A program made the translations under genes and the position numbers. Shown piece by piece: positions 42,276-52,426 of a DNA stretch of 64,000 nucleotides. The notes under the pieces are model-generated. The model worked only from the letters and a program-made list of their open reading frames with translations. It had not been told where the DNA came from and made no database searches. The stretch is taken from the NCBI GenBank assembly GCA_016200915.1, contig JACQDV010000008.1:124001-188000 (forward strand), in the 5' to 3' direction. This stretch comes from Sphingobacteriales bacterium (GTDB lineage: Bacteria; Bacteroidota; Bacteroidia; Chitinophagales; Chitinophagaceae). The stretch's first letter is position 1, and each line of letters begins with the position of its first letter.

Positions 42276-45200
42276 ATGGATTTATTTTTTAATGAAAATG
42301 TTCAGGCGAATGCAGGCTTTCGCCTGCAATACCTTGAAGTATTAAACTGGGGAACATTTAATAAGGCAAGTTGGCGCATAGAGCCAGGTGGCAATAACGC
42401 TTTGCTTACGGGTGATATCGGCTCCGGCAAATCCACCCTGGTAGATGCGATAACATGCCTGCTGGTGCCGACAAATAAAATAACCTTTAACAAAGCTGCC
42501 GGTGCTGTGGGCAAGGAACGTAACCTGCTTACCTACGTGAGGGGAGACTATAAAAAGGAAAAAGGGGAACTCTCTGCAATTGCCAAGCCCGTTTATTTAA
42601 GGGCAGAAGGAAATACCTACTCAGTAATAATTGGAGGTTTTCACAATGAAGGATACAATGAAGATATCTGCCTTGCACATGTTTACTGGATTAATAAAGA
42701 AGGCAAGGTTGACAGGTTATTTATTATCAGTACAAAGCCTTTAACCATAGCAGAGCATTTTAGTGGATTTGCAGATATGACCGATTTGAGAAAGCGCTTA
42801 CGGAATGCTGCCGGTGTTCAACTGTTCAGCGATAATTTTACACAATACAGTGAGCAGTTCCGAAGATTGTTTGGTATGAATAGTGAGAAAGCTATTGACC
42901 TTTTTTATCAAACTGTTTCTATGAAATCTGTAAGCAGTCTTACCGATTTTGTGAGGGAACAAATGCTGGAAAAAACTGATGTTAAAGAACAAATTGGCAT
43001 TTTGCTCAAAAGGTTTGAACATTTGAAAAAAGCACATGATGAAGTGGTCAATTCAAGGGAACAATATCAGATATTAAAACCATTAACAGAAAACTCGGTA
43101 GAGTATGGGATTGTAGGTAAGGAGATAGAAAAGATTGAGATGATGCTCGAATATGTGCCGGCGTGGTTTGCTACAGAAAAGAAAAAATTATTGGCTGATG
43201 CAATAGAGCAGGTGCAAGCAATGCTTGTGGCGGCTGAAAATTTATCTGACAAGCTGGAAGAGGAAAAGCAGGATTTAGATAACAAACATCTTGGGATATT
43301 GCAGGATATCGATAACAATGGAGGCAAGCGTATTGAGCAGATTGAAGCTGAGATAAGGCAGCATGAAAGGGATAGCGGAATTAAAGAGAAAGAACATAAA
43401 GCCTATGATATATTGGTGAAAAATTGTGGGTTGCAAAAGGTGGAAACAGAAGTAGACTTTATAGAGAATATCAGTAAAGCAAAGAAAATTCATGCCGATT
43501 GCCTTGTTAAAGAGGAGGGATTAAAAGACCAGAGAGACGATCTGAAAAGCGAATTTCGTAAAGCAAATACAGAATTGCAGGAAGAAAAAATTGAGCTTCA
43601 ATCGCTAAGGGAGCGGCAGACGCAGATTCCGAGATGGCTTATACAATTCAGAACGCAACTCTGTTTGGATTTGCAGATTGATGAAGAGAAGTTACCTTTT
43701 GCTGGTGAATTATTACAGGTGGATGAAAATGAATTGGAGTGGGAAGGTGCAATAGAGAAATTGTTGAGGGACACAGGCAAAAGTATGCTTGTTCCAATAC
43801 AATTTCACCGCACCGTAATAAAATACATCAACGATAACACAGTAAGAAGCCAGGATGGCAGGGGGATTAAAATTACCTGCCTTGAAGTATATTTGAATAC
43901 TCACCTAAATCAATCGTCCAGGCTGGAGGATGATAGTGTGGTGAATAAAGTTCAGATAAAGCCCGATACAGAGTTTTATGATTGGATTGAAAACTATTTG
44001 CAAAGAAATTTTGGTTCTTTCTTATGCGTTGAGGTGGGTGACCTGCAGCACGTTGCTTATGGTATTACCAAAAGGGGTATGATTAAAAGTGGAAAGATTA
44101 AATATACCAAGGATGATACAAGACGTATAGACAATAGAAGGGATTATGTTTTGGGCTGGAGCAATGAGGATAAAATAAAATTGTTAGAAAACCTTGTCGC
44201 TGATCTGGAGCAGAAAGTTTATAACCTCGAAAAAGAGATTGAGCAAATCGAAGCACTTCAAAAAGAGGATGAAGAACTGAAACTGCAATTAAGCCATCTT
44301 CTTTATGTAACAGATTACGTACGCATTAACTGGAAATATCATGTTGAAAAAATTCATGACCTCGAAAAGGAAAAATTCAGGCTGCTCAATGAAAATGATA
44401 AATTGGCTTTGCTAAACAGGCAAAAGGAAGAAGTATTGGCCGCATTAATTAATTTATCAGCAAGGCAGAAGGAAAATAGTGAAGAAACCGGGGGGTATAA
44501 AACAAAAAAAGAGTTGTATGAAAAGCAATTGCTCGATATAGATGAGTTGCTGAGTCTGGCAGAACCAGAAAAATCAGCTATTTATTTTCCTGCTATTGAA
44601 GAAAAATGTACGGAGAAAAACTTATCGCTTTCTTCAATTGACAAGTATAAAGAGACTTTCAAAAAAATGTTTGAAGGACCTAACGGCGAGCTAAGTAAAC
44701 TCAGGCATAAGCTGGGAATGTTGCGGTCGGCGGTGGAAAAAAAGATGAGAGAAATAAAAACTCATTCTGCTGCAGAATATAGTGAATTGGGGGAAAGTAT
44801 AGATGCAAGACCCGAGTATATTAAGAAGTTTGAAAAGTTAGTGGCTGAAGATTTGAAACGACACGAAGAAAGATTCAAAGAGGAGCTGACTAAAAATACC
44901 ATTAACAGCATTTCCGTTTTTGATAATCAACTTGAGATGCATGAGAAGGATATTAAGCAGAAAATAAGAATAATAAATCAGCACCTGAACGAAATAGTTT
45001 ACAATGCGGTACAGGGGACTTATATAACTATTTTAATAGAAGCTAATCCTGAAAATAAAGATATCCGGTTGTTCAGAGAAGAATTAAAAAAATGCTATAC
45101 CCATTCTTTCAGCAGCAATACTGATTTATACACAGAGGAAAAATATGAACAGGTGAAGCGGATTTTAGACAGATTTGCAAGTGCAGAAAGTTTCGATAAA

Positions 45201-45677
45201 GAATGGACTAACACTGTAACCGATGTAAGGCAATGGTTTGTTTTTAATGCAAGCGAGCGCTTTGCAGCAGACCATACCGAAAAGGAATTTTATGAAGGTT
45301 CTGGCGGTAAGAGTGGCGGGCAAAAGGAGAAACTTGCCTATACGATTTTGGCTAGCGCATTAGCTTATCAGTTCGGCTTGCAGTTTGGAGAAGTTAAAAG
45401 CCGCAGTTTCAGATTTGTAGTAATTGATGAAGCATTTGGCAGGGGCAGTGACGAAAGCACTAGGTATGGGTTAGAATTATTTAAGAAACTCAACCTTCAA
45501 TTGCTGATTGTAACGCCTTTACAGAAGATACACATCATTGAAGGACATGTTAACTCTTTCCATTTTGTAAGTAACCGAGATGGTAATAATTCACAGGTAA
45601 GCAATTTTACAAAGGGAGAGTACATACTTGAGAAGGCTAAACATAACAGCCTGTTTACTGCGGGCGAAGACGAATAG
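42276..45677 (+). CDS. jetC: Wadjet JetC, SMC/MukB-like ATPase
   Basis: A 1133-residue SMC-family ATPase. Walker A is GDIGSGKST (K52), preceded by LQYLEVLNWGTFNKASW. Two long coiled-coil arms (about 290-470 and 640-940) flank a hinge (about 510-600). The signature region GSGGKSGGQKEKLAY lies near 1007-1021 and Walker B FVVIDEAFGRGSDES near 1048. Wadjet JetABC extrudes DNA loops and identifies small circular plasmids for cleavage by JetD. Full length, no frameshift. Confidence 0.9.
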   Translation: MDLFFNENVQANAGFRLQYLEVLNWGTFNKASWRIEPGGNNALLTGDIGSGKSTLVDAITCLLVPTNKITFNKAAGAVGKERNLLTYVRGDYKKEKGELSAIAKPVYLRAEGNTYSVIIGGFHNEGYNEDICLAHVYWINKEGKVDRLFIISTKPLTIAEHFSGFADMTDLRKRLRNAAGVQLFSDNFTQYSEQFRRLFGMNSEKAIDLFYQTVSMKSVSSLTDFVREQMLEKTDVKEQIGILLKRFEHLKKAHDEVVNSREQYQILKPLTENSVEYGIVGKEIEKIEMMLEYVPAWFATEKKKLLADAIEQVQAMLVAAENLSDKLEEEKQDLDNKHLGILQDIDNNGGKRIEQIEAEIRQHERDSGIKEKEHKAYDILVKNCGLQKVETEVDFIENISKAKKIHADCLVKEEGLKDQRDDLKSEFRKANTELQEEKIELQSLRERQTQIPRWLIQFRTQLCLDLQIDEEKLPFAGELLQVDENELEWEGAIEKLLRDTGKSMLVPIQFHRTVIKYINDNTVRSQDGRGIKITCLEVYLNTHLNQSSRLEDDSVVNKVQIKPDTEFYDWIENYLQRNFGSFLCVEVGDLQHVAYGITKRGMIKSGKIKYTKDDTRRIDNRRDYVLGWSNEDKIKLLENLVADLEQKVYNLEKEIEQIEALQKEDEELKLQLSHLLYVTDYVRINWKYHVEKIHDLEKEKFRLLNENDKLALLNRQKEEVLAALINLSARQKENSEETGGYKTKKELYEKQLLDIDELLSLAEPEKSAIYFPAIEEKCTEKNLSLSSIDKYKETFKKMFEGPNGELSKLRHKLGMLRSAVEKKMREIKTHSAAEYSELGESIDARPEYIKKFEKLVAEDLKRHEERFKEELTKNTINSISVFDNQLEMHEKDIKQKIRIINQHLNEIVYNAVQGTYITILIEANPENKDIRLFREELKKCYTHSFSSNTDLYTEEKYEQVKRILDRFASAESFDKEWTNTVTDVRQWFVFNASERFAADHTEKEFYEGSGGKSGGQKEKLAYTILASALAYQFGLQFGEVKSRSFRFVVIDEAFGRGSDESTRYGLELFKKLNLQLLIVTPLQKIHIIEGHVNSFHFVSNRDGNNSQVSNFTKGEYILEKAKHNSLFTAGEDE

Positions 45678-45682
45678 TTGCA

Positions 45683-46852
45683 ATGATTAAACCTGAAGAA
45701 ATAAAGGAAGTAGCATTAAAATGGTGGCAACCATTTTTGATAAGCTATATTAATAATGAGCCATTTTTTCCAAGGCAAATAGATCGGATTGGGAAAGTGA
45801 AATCCGGTGATATTACCGGCAGGTTCGAATTGCTTCAGCGTGAAATTGAAAACCTGTACGTACAGTCTAAAAATAAAACGGGTGTTGGGTATTTAGTGAA
45901 GACCACTGATAAGAATTTTAGAAGATCAGGGTCGCATGAGTTACCAGATGCAGTTGAATTTGAATCGATAGAGGATTATTTGTATTGTACCGGAAAGAAG
46001 AAAGAATGGATCAGATTCCAGGACAGCTATCAATTGCTCTTAGGGGCAATTCCTGCGTTAAAAACCTGGGCACTTGCGAATCCAATACTGTTATGTACTA
46101 CATCTGCTGATTGGAACAGTGTGATCAAGGTTTGTAAGTATTTTCTGGATAATCCACGTCCTGCTCTGTACATCAGGCAATTGCCTGTAGATGTACACAC
46201 GAAATTTATTGAAGACAATTCATATCTGCTACAATCACTTTTAGATTTTCTTATTCCTTTGCATATAAGAAATGCTGGCCAGAAAAAATTTGCAGAACGG
46301 TATTATTTGAAACATGATGAACCATTAATCAGAATCAGGATATTGGATAAGAACATTGCCACCAACAATGATATACTGGATATAAGTATCCGGTTATCGG
46401 ATCTTGAAAAAAACGAGTGGGCTTGTAAAAATGTACTGGTAGCTGAGAATAAAATAAATTTCTTAACACTTCCAGACCTTCCTTCCTCCATTGCAATATG
46501 GAGCGGAGGAGGCTTTAATGTCAGTTATTTGAAAAATGCTCAATGGCTGAATACCAAAAGCATTTATTACTGGGGTGATATCGATGAACATGGGTTTCAG
46601 ATACTGCATCAATTACGCAGTTACTTCCCCCAAACAAAAAGCATAATGATGAATACAGATACTTTTGAAAGGTTTCAGGATTTAGCCGGGAACGGAGAGA
46701 AAAATAAAGCTGCCACTTTAAGTAACCTGAACAGCGATGAGGCATTATTATATCAAACGTTAAAAGAAAGGATTTCAAAAAATAGGTTGGAGCAGGAAAA
46801 GATACCTCAATATTATATTGAACAACAAATAGCAAAGCAAATACTTAACTGA
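45683..46852 (+). CDS. jetD: Wadjet JetD, Toprim-like nuclease (DUF3322/DUF2220)
   Basis: A 389-residue protein with an N-terminal DUF3322 arm (YINNEPFFPRQIDRIGKVKS) and a C-terminal DUF2220 domain. The Toprim-like acidic motif YYWGDIDEHGFQIL has D299, D301 and E302. JetD is topoisomerase VI A-like and cuts the plasmid trapped by JetABC. It starts 5 bp after jetC and completes a four-gene type I-like Wadjet operon. Confidence 0.88.
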   Translation: MIKPEEIKEVALKWWQPFLISYINNEPFFPRQIDRIGKVKSGDITGRFELLQREIENLYVQSKNKTGVGYLVKTTDKNFRRSGSHELPDAVEFESIEDYLYCTGKKKEWIRFQDSYQLLLGAIPALKTWALANPILLCTTSADWNSVIKVCKYFLDNPRPALYIRQLPVDVHTKFIEDNSYLLQSLLDFLIPLHIRNAGQKKFAERYYLKHDEPLIRIRILDKNIATNNDILDISIRLSDLEKNEWACKNVLVAENKINFLTLPDLPSSIAIWSGGGFNVSYLKNAQWLNTKSIYYWGDIDEHGFQILHQLRSYFPQTKSIMMNTDTFERFQDLAGNGEKNKAATLSNLNSDEALLYQTLKERISKNRLEQEKIPQYYIEQQIAKQILN

Positions 46853-47030
46853 TAAGCAAGAAATCATTAAAGATTAGGGAATTAGTAAATGACAAATCTT
46901 GATTTTCTTTGATTGCTCGATCGTTTATTTCGTTAAAATTAGCCTAAAGCATTGATTTTTAGGCAACAAGGTTTGCCAAGCGTTTTAAGTCTTCTATAAA
47001 AAAGTTCGAAAATTGTATTGGGAGGACGAC

Positions 47031-47070
47031 AAGCAGCATACTTAAACTTAAAACGGTATGCTGCTTTTTT
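47031..47070. terminator. Rho-independent terminator downstream of jetD
   Basis: AAGCAGCATA (47031-47040) pairs perfectly with TATGCTGCTT (47057-47066) and is followed by T residues. It lies 178 bp past jetD in a 379-bp intergenic stretch (46853-47231) that also contains a 7-bp hairpin GCCTAAA/TTTAGGC near 46943-46966. No gene is seen there, and no att-like repeat could be recognised by eye. Confidence 0.7.
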
Positions 47071-47231
47071 ATTTGACAACGACTGGTGAATTTTTAAGTA
47101 TAGTTCATAAAACTTTCGCAGAGTTGATAATTATATCATTCCGGTTCAGGAGGAGATCAGCTCAGGAATAAATAAGTAGATTCGTTCATTATTAGTTCTA
47201 AATTGTAGCAATCCCACAGAAAACTTCATTT

Positions 47232-48101
47232 ATGTCACCACACAAAAAAAATATTGCTTTACTCACTTTAGTTACGTTGTTGTTGACTGGTTATACTGTG
47301 TCTGCACAAGATTCAGTGGTAATTCATCTCTGGAAGAATGGTGCACCTGGTTTTGAAAATAAAAAAGATGAACCGGAACAAGCAAAAGACTGGTGGGTAA
47401 AAAATATTCATAATCCATCTGTAACAATATATCCGGCATCAAAAGAAAATAATAGCGGTACTGCCATATTAATTTGCCCCGGTGGTGGTTTTCAAAATCT
47501 TGTTTTTAATTCAGAAGGTGTAGAGGTGGCTAAATATTTCAATAGCATTGGTATCACTGCTTTTATTTTAAAATACCGCTTGTTCAGAAGAGACAGTGTT
47601 TTGTATAATCCCTCGCATGTAAAGCAGGATGTTTTCCGGGCAATGAGGTTAGTGAAAAGTTTAGCAGGGCAATATGCGGTTGATAGCAATAAAATTGGGG
47701 TAATGGGATTTTCAGCTGGGGGAGAGGTAGCAGGTTGGGTATCTTATCATTTTACAGATAAGAATTATGTTAACCCGGATGCTATTGATCAATTAAGTTC
47801 TAAACCAGCTTTTCAGGTATTGATTTATCCAGGTCCTTTAGTTGTTCCTGATTCAGTTGCTTTTAATTCTCCATCTACTTTTTTATTAGCTGCTAATGAT
47901 GATGTATGTTGTTCAGAACCGGTAGTGAAATTGTTACAAATGCATCGCCAGTCAAAAGTGCCGGTGGAAGTACATATTTATGCAAAAGGTAATCATGCAT
48001 TTAATATGGGCAAACGATCCACCTTACTTAGCATAAAAGCATGGCCTGCAAGAATGAAGGAATGGCTGATTGATAACGGGTGGCTGTCAATAAAAAATTA
48101 A
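47232..48101 (+). CDS. secreted alpha/beta-hydrolase, carbohydrate esterase-like
   Basis: A 289-residue protein with an N-terminal signal peptide (LLTLVTLLLTGYTVSAQDS) and an esterase core. The nucleophile elbow is GFSAGG (S161); the oxyanion region CPGGGF precedes it, and the likely Asp/His are in LAANDD and GNHAFN. The family (axe1/Axe-like polysaccharide deacetylases) commonly removes acetyl groups from xylan or mannan. Placement next to a GH26/GH130 locus suggests acetyl-mannan deacetylation. The gene is convergent with the AraC regulator and overlaps its stop by 4 bp. Confidence 0.75.
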   Translation: MSPHKKNIALLTLVTLLLTGYTVSAQDSVVIHLWKNGAPGFENKKDEPEQAKDWWVKNIHNPSVTIYPASKENNSGTAILICPGGGFQNLVFNSEGVEVAKYFNSIGITAFILKYRLFRRDSVLYNPSHVKQDVFRAMRLVKSLAGQYAVDSNKIGVMGFSAGGEVAGWVSYHFTDKNYVNPDAIDQLSSKPAFQVLIYPGPLVVPDSVAFNSPSTFLLAANDDVCCSEPVVKLLQMHRQSKVPVEVHIYAKGNHAFNMGKRSTLLSIKAWPARMKEWLIDNGWLSIKN

Positions 48102-48979
48102 ACAAACACTCTTGCTCCATAAGCATAATCTTCCCGAAATACTTTTGGTGTTACTCCTTTTTTCTTTTTAAATAAACGGTTGAAGTTGGAAATATTATTG
48201 AAGCCACAGTGATACGCAATTTCTGCTACAGACCTGTTTGTGTCTATCAGTAAACGGGCAGCATGTCCCAGCCTTATTTCATTTAAACTATCAATGTAAT
48301 TACTGCCGGTTTTTGTTTTAAAGAACCGACTGAATGCGGCATGGGTCATATTTGCCTGCCTGGCTACATCGGTCAATGAAATTTGTTTGTCAAAATTACT
48401 GTTCAGATATTCCATCACCTTTTCAATACGGCGGCTGTTGTAAGTAAAGTTTTCCGCATTATTGAAAGTAGCATCTGACAGTAATTTCATGTTTCGGGAT
48501 ATAGACAAATCGTGTAAAATAGAAAGTAGTTCCAGCACTCCGTCAAATCCCTGTTTTTTGCCTAATTGTAAAATCGTTGGGGCTAATTTTCTTGCTGTTT
48601 CTTCGGAAAATAAAATACCCCGTACAGATTTTTCAAACATATTTCGGACAAAACTCAACTGGTTGCGCCGGAGGAATTTTTCGTCTAAAAAATCTAATGG
48701 AAACTGTATGGTTACCTCAGTTAGTTCTTTTCCTTTGAAATTATGCGTAAACCATGCATGCTGCAGGTTAGGCCCTACCAGTACTAATTCATAATCGTCA
48801 ATCTCTGCAATATGATCGCCAATCACTCTCCTGGCACCTTTACCATTCAGTATCAGGTTCAGTTCAAACTCTTCATGATAGTGTAAAGGAAAATTGAAAT
48901 CTTTTTTTACACGGGTAAAAATGGTGAAGCAATCTTCAGTTGTTAGAGGGATAATTTCTTTAAGCAGATTTTCTTTCAC
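48098..48979 (-). CDS. AraC-family regulator of the mannan locus
   Basis: A 293-residue regulator with an N-terminal cupin-like ligand domain (FPLHYHEEFELNLIL) and a C-terminal AraC double HTH (LTDVARQANMTHAAFSRFFK, then VAEIAYHCGFNNISNFNRLF). It is divergent from the GH26 gene across a 277-bp intergenic region (48980-49256), the expected place for its operator sites. By context it activates the locus in response to a mannan-derived sugar; the ligand is inferred. Confidence 0.85.
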   Translation of the reverse strand: MKENLLKEIIPLTTEDCFTIFTRVKKDFNFPLHYHEEFELNLILNGKGARRVIGDHIAEIDDYELVLVGPNLQHAWFTHNFKGKELTEVTIQFPLDFLDEKFLRRNQLSFVRNMFEKSVRGILFSEETARKLAPTILQLGKKQGFDGVLELLSILHDLSISRNMKLLSDATFNNAENFTYNSRRIEKVMEYLNSNFDKQISLTDVARQANMTHAAFSRFFKTKTGSNYIDSLNEIRLGHAARLLIDTNRSVAEIAYHCGFNNISNFNRLFKKKKGVTPKVFREDYAYGARVFV

Positions 48980-49256
48980 AGTGTATTACTTATAGCTGTT
49001 AATCGGGTCACAATAATACCGAAATTGCATAAAAAGTATTGCCAATATCAATAAAATATTTATGCATTATTCTAACCATCTCCGTACACTTGTTAGTTTT
49101 AATTTAAAGTAATTTCTTAATTAAATGTACAGATTAAAAAATATAAACTATAGACAAAATAGTATTAGGGCTGCGTTTACACCTCAAATAATTTTATCAG
49201 GATTTTGGAGATAATGTTTTTTAAAAGGTAAATTTCCTTAAAAAGCTGCAAGTGTT

Positions 49257-50426
49257 TTGGTAACAAAAAGGTTTATTCAAAAACATAATATTTACTGGTG
49301 GATTAAAAGTGGAATCAACTGCTGGATGTTTTTTTGTATCCTTAATCCGGCAAAGGCTCAAAATCATCCTTGTGATGGTAAGGCAACTGCAGAAACGGTT
49401 AACCTGTATCATAATCTAAAGAAACTGCTTGCTGCAGGGATAATGATGGGGCACCAGGATGATATGGCTTATGGGGTTAACTGGAAATATGAAAAAGGAC
49501 GCAGCGATGTAAAAGATGTAACAGGGGATTTTCCGGCAGTGTTTGGATGGGAACTTGGCCGTATTGAATTGGATAGTAAAGTGAATCTGGATAGTGTGCC
49601 ATTTGATAAGATGCAGCAGTTTATAAAAGAGGAATATGAAATCGGGGCTGTAATAACCATCAGTTGGCATTTGAATAATCCTTTAACGGGTAAATCAGCA
49701 TGGGAACCGGCAAAAGGAACGGTAGCAGCTGTGCTGCCAGGTGGTGAAAGAAATGAGTTATATAAAACCTGGTTAGATAAAGTAGCCGCTTTTTTAAATG
49801 GGCTGAAAGGAAAGAAAGGAGAGTTGATACCAGTGATATTTCGCCTGTTTCATGAACTGAACGGAAGCTGGTTTTGGTGGGGAAAGAATCATGGCACACC
49901 GGATGAGTTAAAACAGTTGTACCGGTTTACAGTTGATTATCTCAGGAAAGAAAAGAACATTCATCATTTGCTCTTTGCTTATAATACTGATCGGTTTGTT
50001 AACAAAGAAGAATACTTAGAAAGATATCCCGGTGATGAGTATGTGGATATTGTTGGGTTTGATATTTACCAGCGCAATGAAGGCAATAAAAAGTTCATTG
50101 AAGAATTGGATAAAAATTTAACCATACTGGAATCAATAGCTGCGGAGAAAAAAAAGATTCCTGCATTGACAGAGTTCGGTTATGGAATGGTTCCAGATAG
50201 TACCTGGTGGACGAAAACATTGTGGGAAGGATTGAAGAACCATAAAATATCCTATGCACTTGCCTGGAGAAATGCCGGTAAGAAGGCTGGTGGAGAAATG
50301 GAGTTTTATATGCCGTATAAAGAACATGCATCGGCAAATGATTTCAGAAGCTTTTATCAGCTGAAGAAAACATTGTTTAGTAAAGATATTAAACATAAAA
50401 GTATTTATAAGCCGGCAGGCTTATAA
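49257..50426 (+). CDS. GH26 beta-mannanase
   Basis: A 389-residue secreted enzyme. A signal-like hydrophobic segment (GINCWMFFCILNPAKAQ) begins after a short basic start. The start codon is TTG at 49257, because no upstream ATG is in frame and the internal ATG at 49326 would leave too short a leader. Catalytic residues are visible: acid/base E200 in FRLFHELNGSWFWWG and nucleophile E306 in ALTEFG. GH26 enzymes cleave beta-1,4-mannan, often releasing mannobiose. First gene of the operon-like mannobiose utilisation run; the next gene encodes a symporter. Confidence 0.88.
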   Translation: MVTKRFIQKHNIYWWIKSGINCWMFFCILNPAKAQNHPCDGKATAETVNLYHNLKKLLAAGIMMGHQDDMAYGVNWKYEKGRSDVKDVTGDFPAVFGWELGRIELDSKVNLDSVPFDKMQQFIKEEYEIGAVITISWHLNNPLTGKSAWEPAKGTVAAVLPGGERNELYKTWLDKVAAFLNGLKGKKGELIPVIFRLFHELNGSWFWWGKNHGTPDELKQLYRFTVDYLRKEKNIHHLLFAYNTDRFVNKEEYLERYPGDEYVDIVGFDIYQRNEGNKKFIEELDKNLTILESIAAEKKKIPALTEFGYGMVPDSTWWTKTLWEGLKNHKISYALAWRNAGKKAGGEMEFYMPYKEHASANDFRSFYQLKKTLFSKDIKHKSIYKPAGL

Positions 50427-50494
50427 TAAAAAGCACTGCTTGAATGGTCATAATCGCAGTTAATTCAAGACAGTTTTGGAATTACAAAAGCAAT

Positions 50495-50536
50495 ATGGCG
50501 CTATCCGCTTTGTTCTCATAGCGGATAGTCCGCCAT
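50495..50536. terminator. long hairpin between GH26 and symporter genes
   Basis: ATGGCG (50495-50500) plus CTATCCGCT (50501-50509) pairs with AGCGGATAG (50520-50528) plus CGCCAT (50531-50536), leaving a 10-nt loop and a 2-nt bulge. Fifteen base pairs in total lie 37 bp before the symporter start, so it could be a partial terminator or an RNA stability element that sets relative expression within the operon. Confidence 0.55.
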
Positions 50537-50572
50537 TCTTAACACTTAAAACAACGCTTGCTATATTTATAA

Positions 50573-52408
50573 ATGAATCTGCACGCCATTGATATTGCTA
50601 TCATTTTCCTGTATTTTTTTGTAATGATCCTGCTTGGCTTTTGGTTCAGAAAAAAAGCTAAGCAAAATAAACTAAGTTACCTCATGGGCGGCAAATCGTT
50701 GCCGTGGTACATGCTGGGTTTAAGTGACGCCAGTGATATGTTTGATATAAGCGGTACCATGTGGATGGTAGCTTTATGTTTTGTGTATGGATTTAAAAGT
50801 ATCTGGATTCCCTGGTTATGGCCGGTGTTTAACCAGGTTTTTTTAATGATGTTTCTCTCAAGATGGTTGCGACGATCCAATGCAACTACGGGAGCTGAAT
50901 GGTTGCAGACAAGATTTGGAAAAACAGGGCAGAGTGTAGGATTATCACACCAGGTAGTAGTTGCGTTTGCGCTGTTAAGTTGTTTTGGATTTTTAGCTTA
51001 CGGCTTTGTTGGCTTAGGAAAGTTTGTTGAAATATTTCTTCCATGGCAATCGGTTAAAGAATACATTCCATTTACCATCTCTCCGCAATACGTTCCGCAT
51101 TTTTATGGCATAGTGGTTACAGCTATTGCTACTTTTTATTCTGTATTGGGTGGAATGCACAGTATTGTATTGGGTGATGTGATAAAATATGCAGTGATGA
51201 CTGTTGCCTGTTTATCTATCGGAATAATTGCAGCTATTCATTTACGCAATCATGGTGGAAGTGAAACATTAAATGTGCCGGGTGGATGGAATACACCATT
51301 CTTCAAATGGGAATTAGGATTAAACTGGAATAGCATCAACCCCGATGTAACAAAAAAAATTACGGATGATGCTTATGGTGTGTTTGGGATATTTTTTATG
51401 ATGATGTTGTTTAAAGGAGTGTTCGCCAGTCTGGCTGGGCCTGCTCCTAATTACGATATGCAGAAAATTCTTTCCACACGTTCACCAAAAGAAGCATCCA
51501 AGATGACGGGTTTTGTTTCCATCATCTTATTACCCATCCGTTATTCAATGATCATTGGGTTAACTGTTCTGGCAATACTGTACTATAATCAGCTAAATCT
51601 TTCATCCGCCAGCGGCACTGATTTTGAAAAAATACTTCCATCCGCTATCAATAATTTTTTACCTGTTGGAATTTTAGGTTTAGTATTAACTGGTTTGCTT
51701 GGTGCATTTATGGGCACTTTCTCAGGAACACTCAATGCTGCGCAGGCCTACATTGTTAATGATATTTATCTCAAATATGTAAATCCAAATGCCAGTAATA
51801 AAAATGTAATTCGCTTAAATTATATAGTAGGTGTGCTGGTAGTTACTACCGGAGTTATACTTGGATTTTTTGTAAAAAATGTAAACAGCGTTTTGCAATG
51901 GATTGTTGGTGCACTATACGGCGGTTATATCGCTGCCAATATGTTCAAATGGTACTGGTGGCGCTTTAATGCCAATGGATTTTTCTGGGGAATGTTTACC
52001 GGTGTGGCAGCTGCATTAACTTTTCCATACATTTTTCCCGGTACATTACCGCTTTATACCTGGCCATTATTATTCATTATATCAATTGCCGGTTGCATTA
52101 TCGGAACATATACCGCACCTCCAACAGAGGCAACTGTACTGAATGAGTTTTATAAAACAGTAAGACCATGGGGTTTCTGGAAACCCATCAGGGAAAAAAT
52201 AATGACAGAAGACCCTTCTTTCATTCCCAACAAACGATTTAAGCTTGATATGTTTAATGTAGTGCTGGGTATTATAGCACAGTTATGTCTTACCATACTC
52301 CCAATGTATGTGGTATTGTGGATGAAGTTGCCATTGCTGATTACGATTATTATTCTTTTAATTATAATTCTTATACTAAAAAGAACATGGTGGGATAAAC
52401 TGGATTAA
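50573..52408 (+). CDS. sodium/solute symporter (SSS family), probable mannobiose importer
   Basis: A 611-residue polytopic protein with about 13-14 predicted membrane helices and the SSS-family opening (DIAIIFLYFFVMILLGFWF, then GGKSLPWYMLGLSDASDMFD). The extended C-terminus adds two further helices. In Bacteroides-type mannan clusters a symporter of this kind sits beside the epimerase and GH130 genes and takes up mannobiose, so that substrate is inferred. The SSS family and its Na+ coupling are established knowledge. Confidence 0.85.
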   Translation: MNLHAIDIAIIFLYFFVMILLGFWFRKKAKQNKLSYLMGGKSLPWYMLGLSDASDMFDISGTMWMVALCFVYGFKSIWIPWLWPVFNQVFLMMFLSRWLRRSNATTGAEWLQTRFGKTGQSVGLSHQVVVAFALLSCFGFLAYGFVGLGKFVEIFLPWQSVKEYIPFTISPQYVPHFYGIVVTAIATFYSVLGGMHSIVLGDVIKYAVMTVACLSIGIIAAIHLRNHGGSETLNVPGGWNTPFFKWELGLNWNSINPDVTKKITDDAYGVFGIFFMMMLFKGVFASLAGPAPNYDMQKILSTRSPKEASKMTGFVSIILLPIRYSMIIGLTVLAILYYNQLNLSSASGTDFEKILPSAINNFLPVGILGLVLTGLLGAFMGTFSGTLNAAQAYIVNDIYLKYVNPNASNKNVIRLNYIVGVLVVTTGVILGFFVKNVNSVLQWIVGALYGGYIAANMFKWYWWRFNANGFFWGMFTGVAAALTFPYIFPGTLPLYTWPLLFIISIAGCIIGTYTAPPTEATVLNEFYKTVRPWGFWKPIREKIMTEDPSFIPNKRFKLDMFNVVLGIIAQLCLTILPMYVVLWMKLPLLITIIILLIIILILKRTWWDKLD

Positions 52409-52426
52409 TACTTAAACCGGAACAAC

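Noticed and set aside
46853-47231. Possible tRNA, tmRNA or att site at the right edge of the defence block
   Set aside because: Only a terminator and a small hairpin could be identified. No cloverleaf or direct repeat was found.
49326-49340. ATG at 49326 as GH26 start
   Set aside because: It would leave only about a dozen residues before the mature enzyme, too short for a normal signal peptide; the TTG at 49257 gives a plausible leader.
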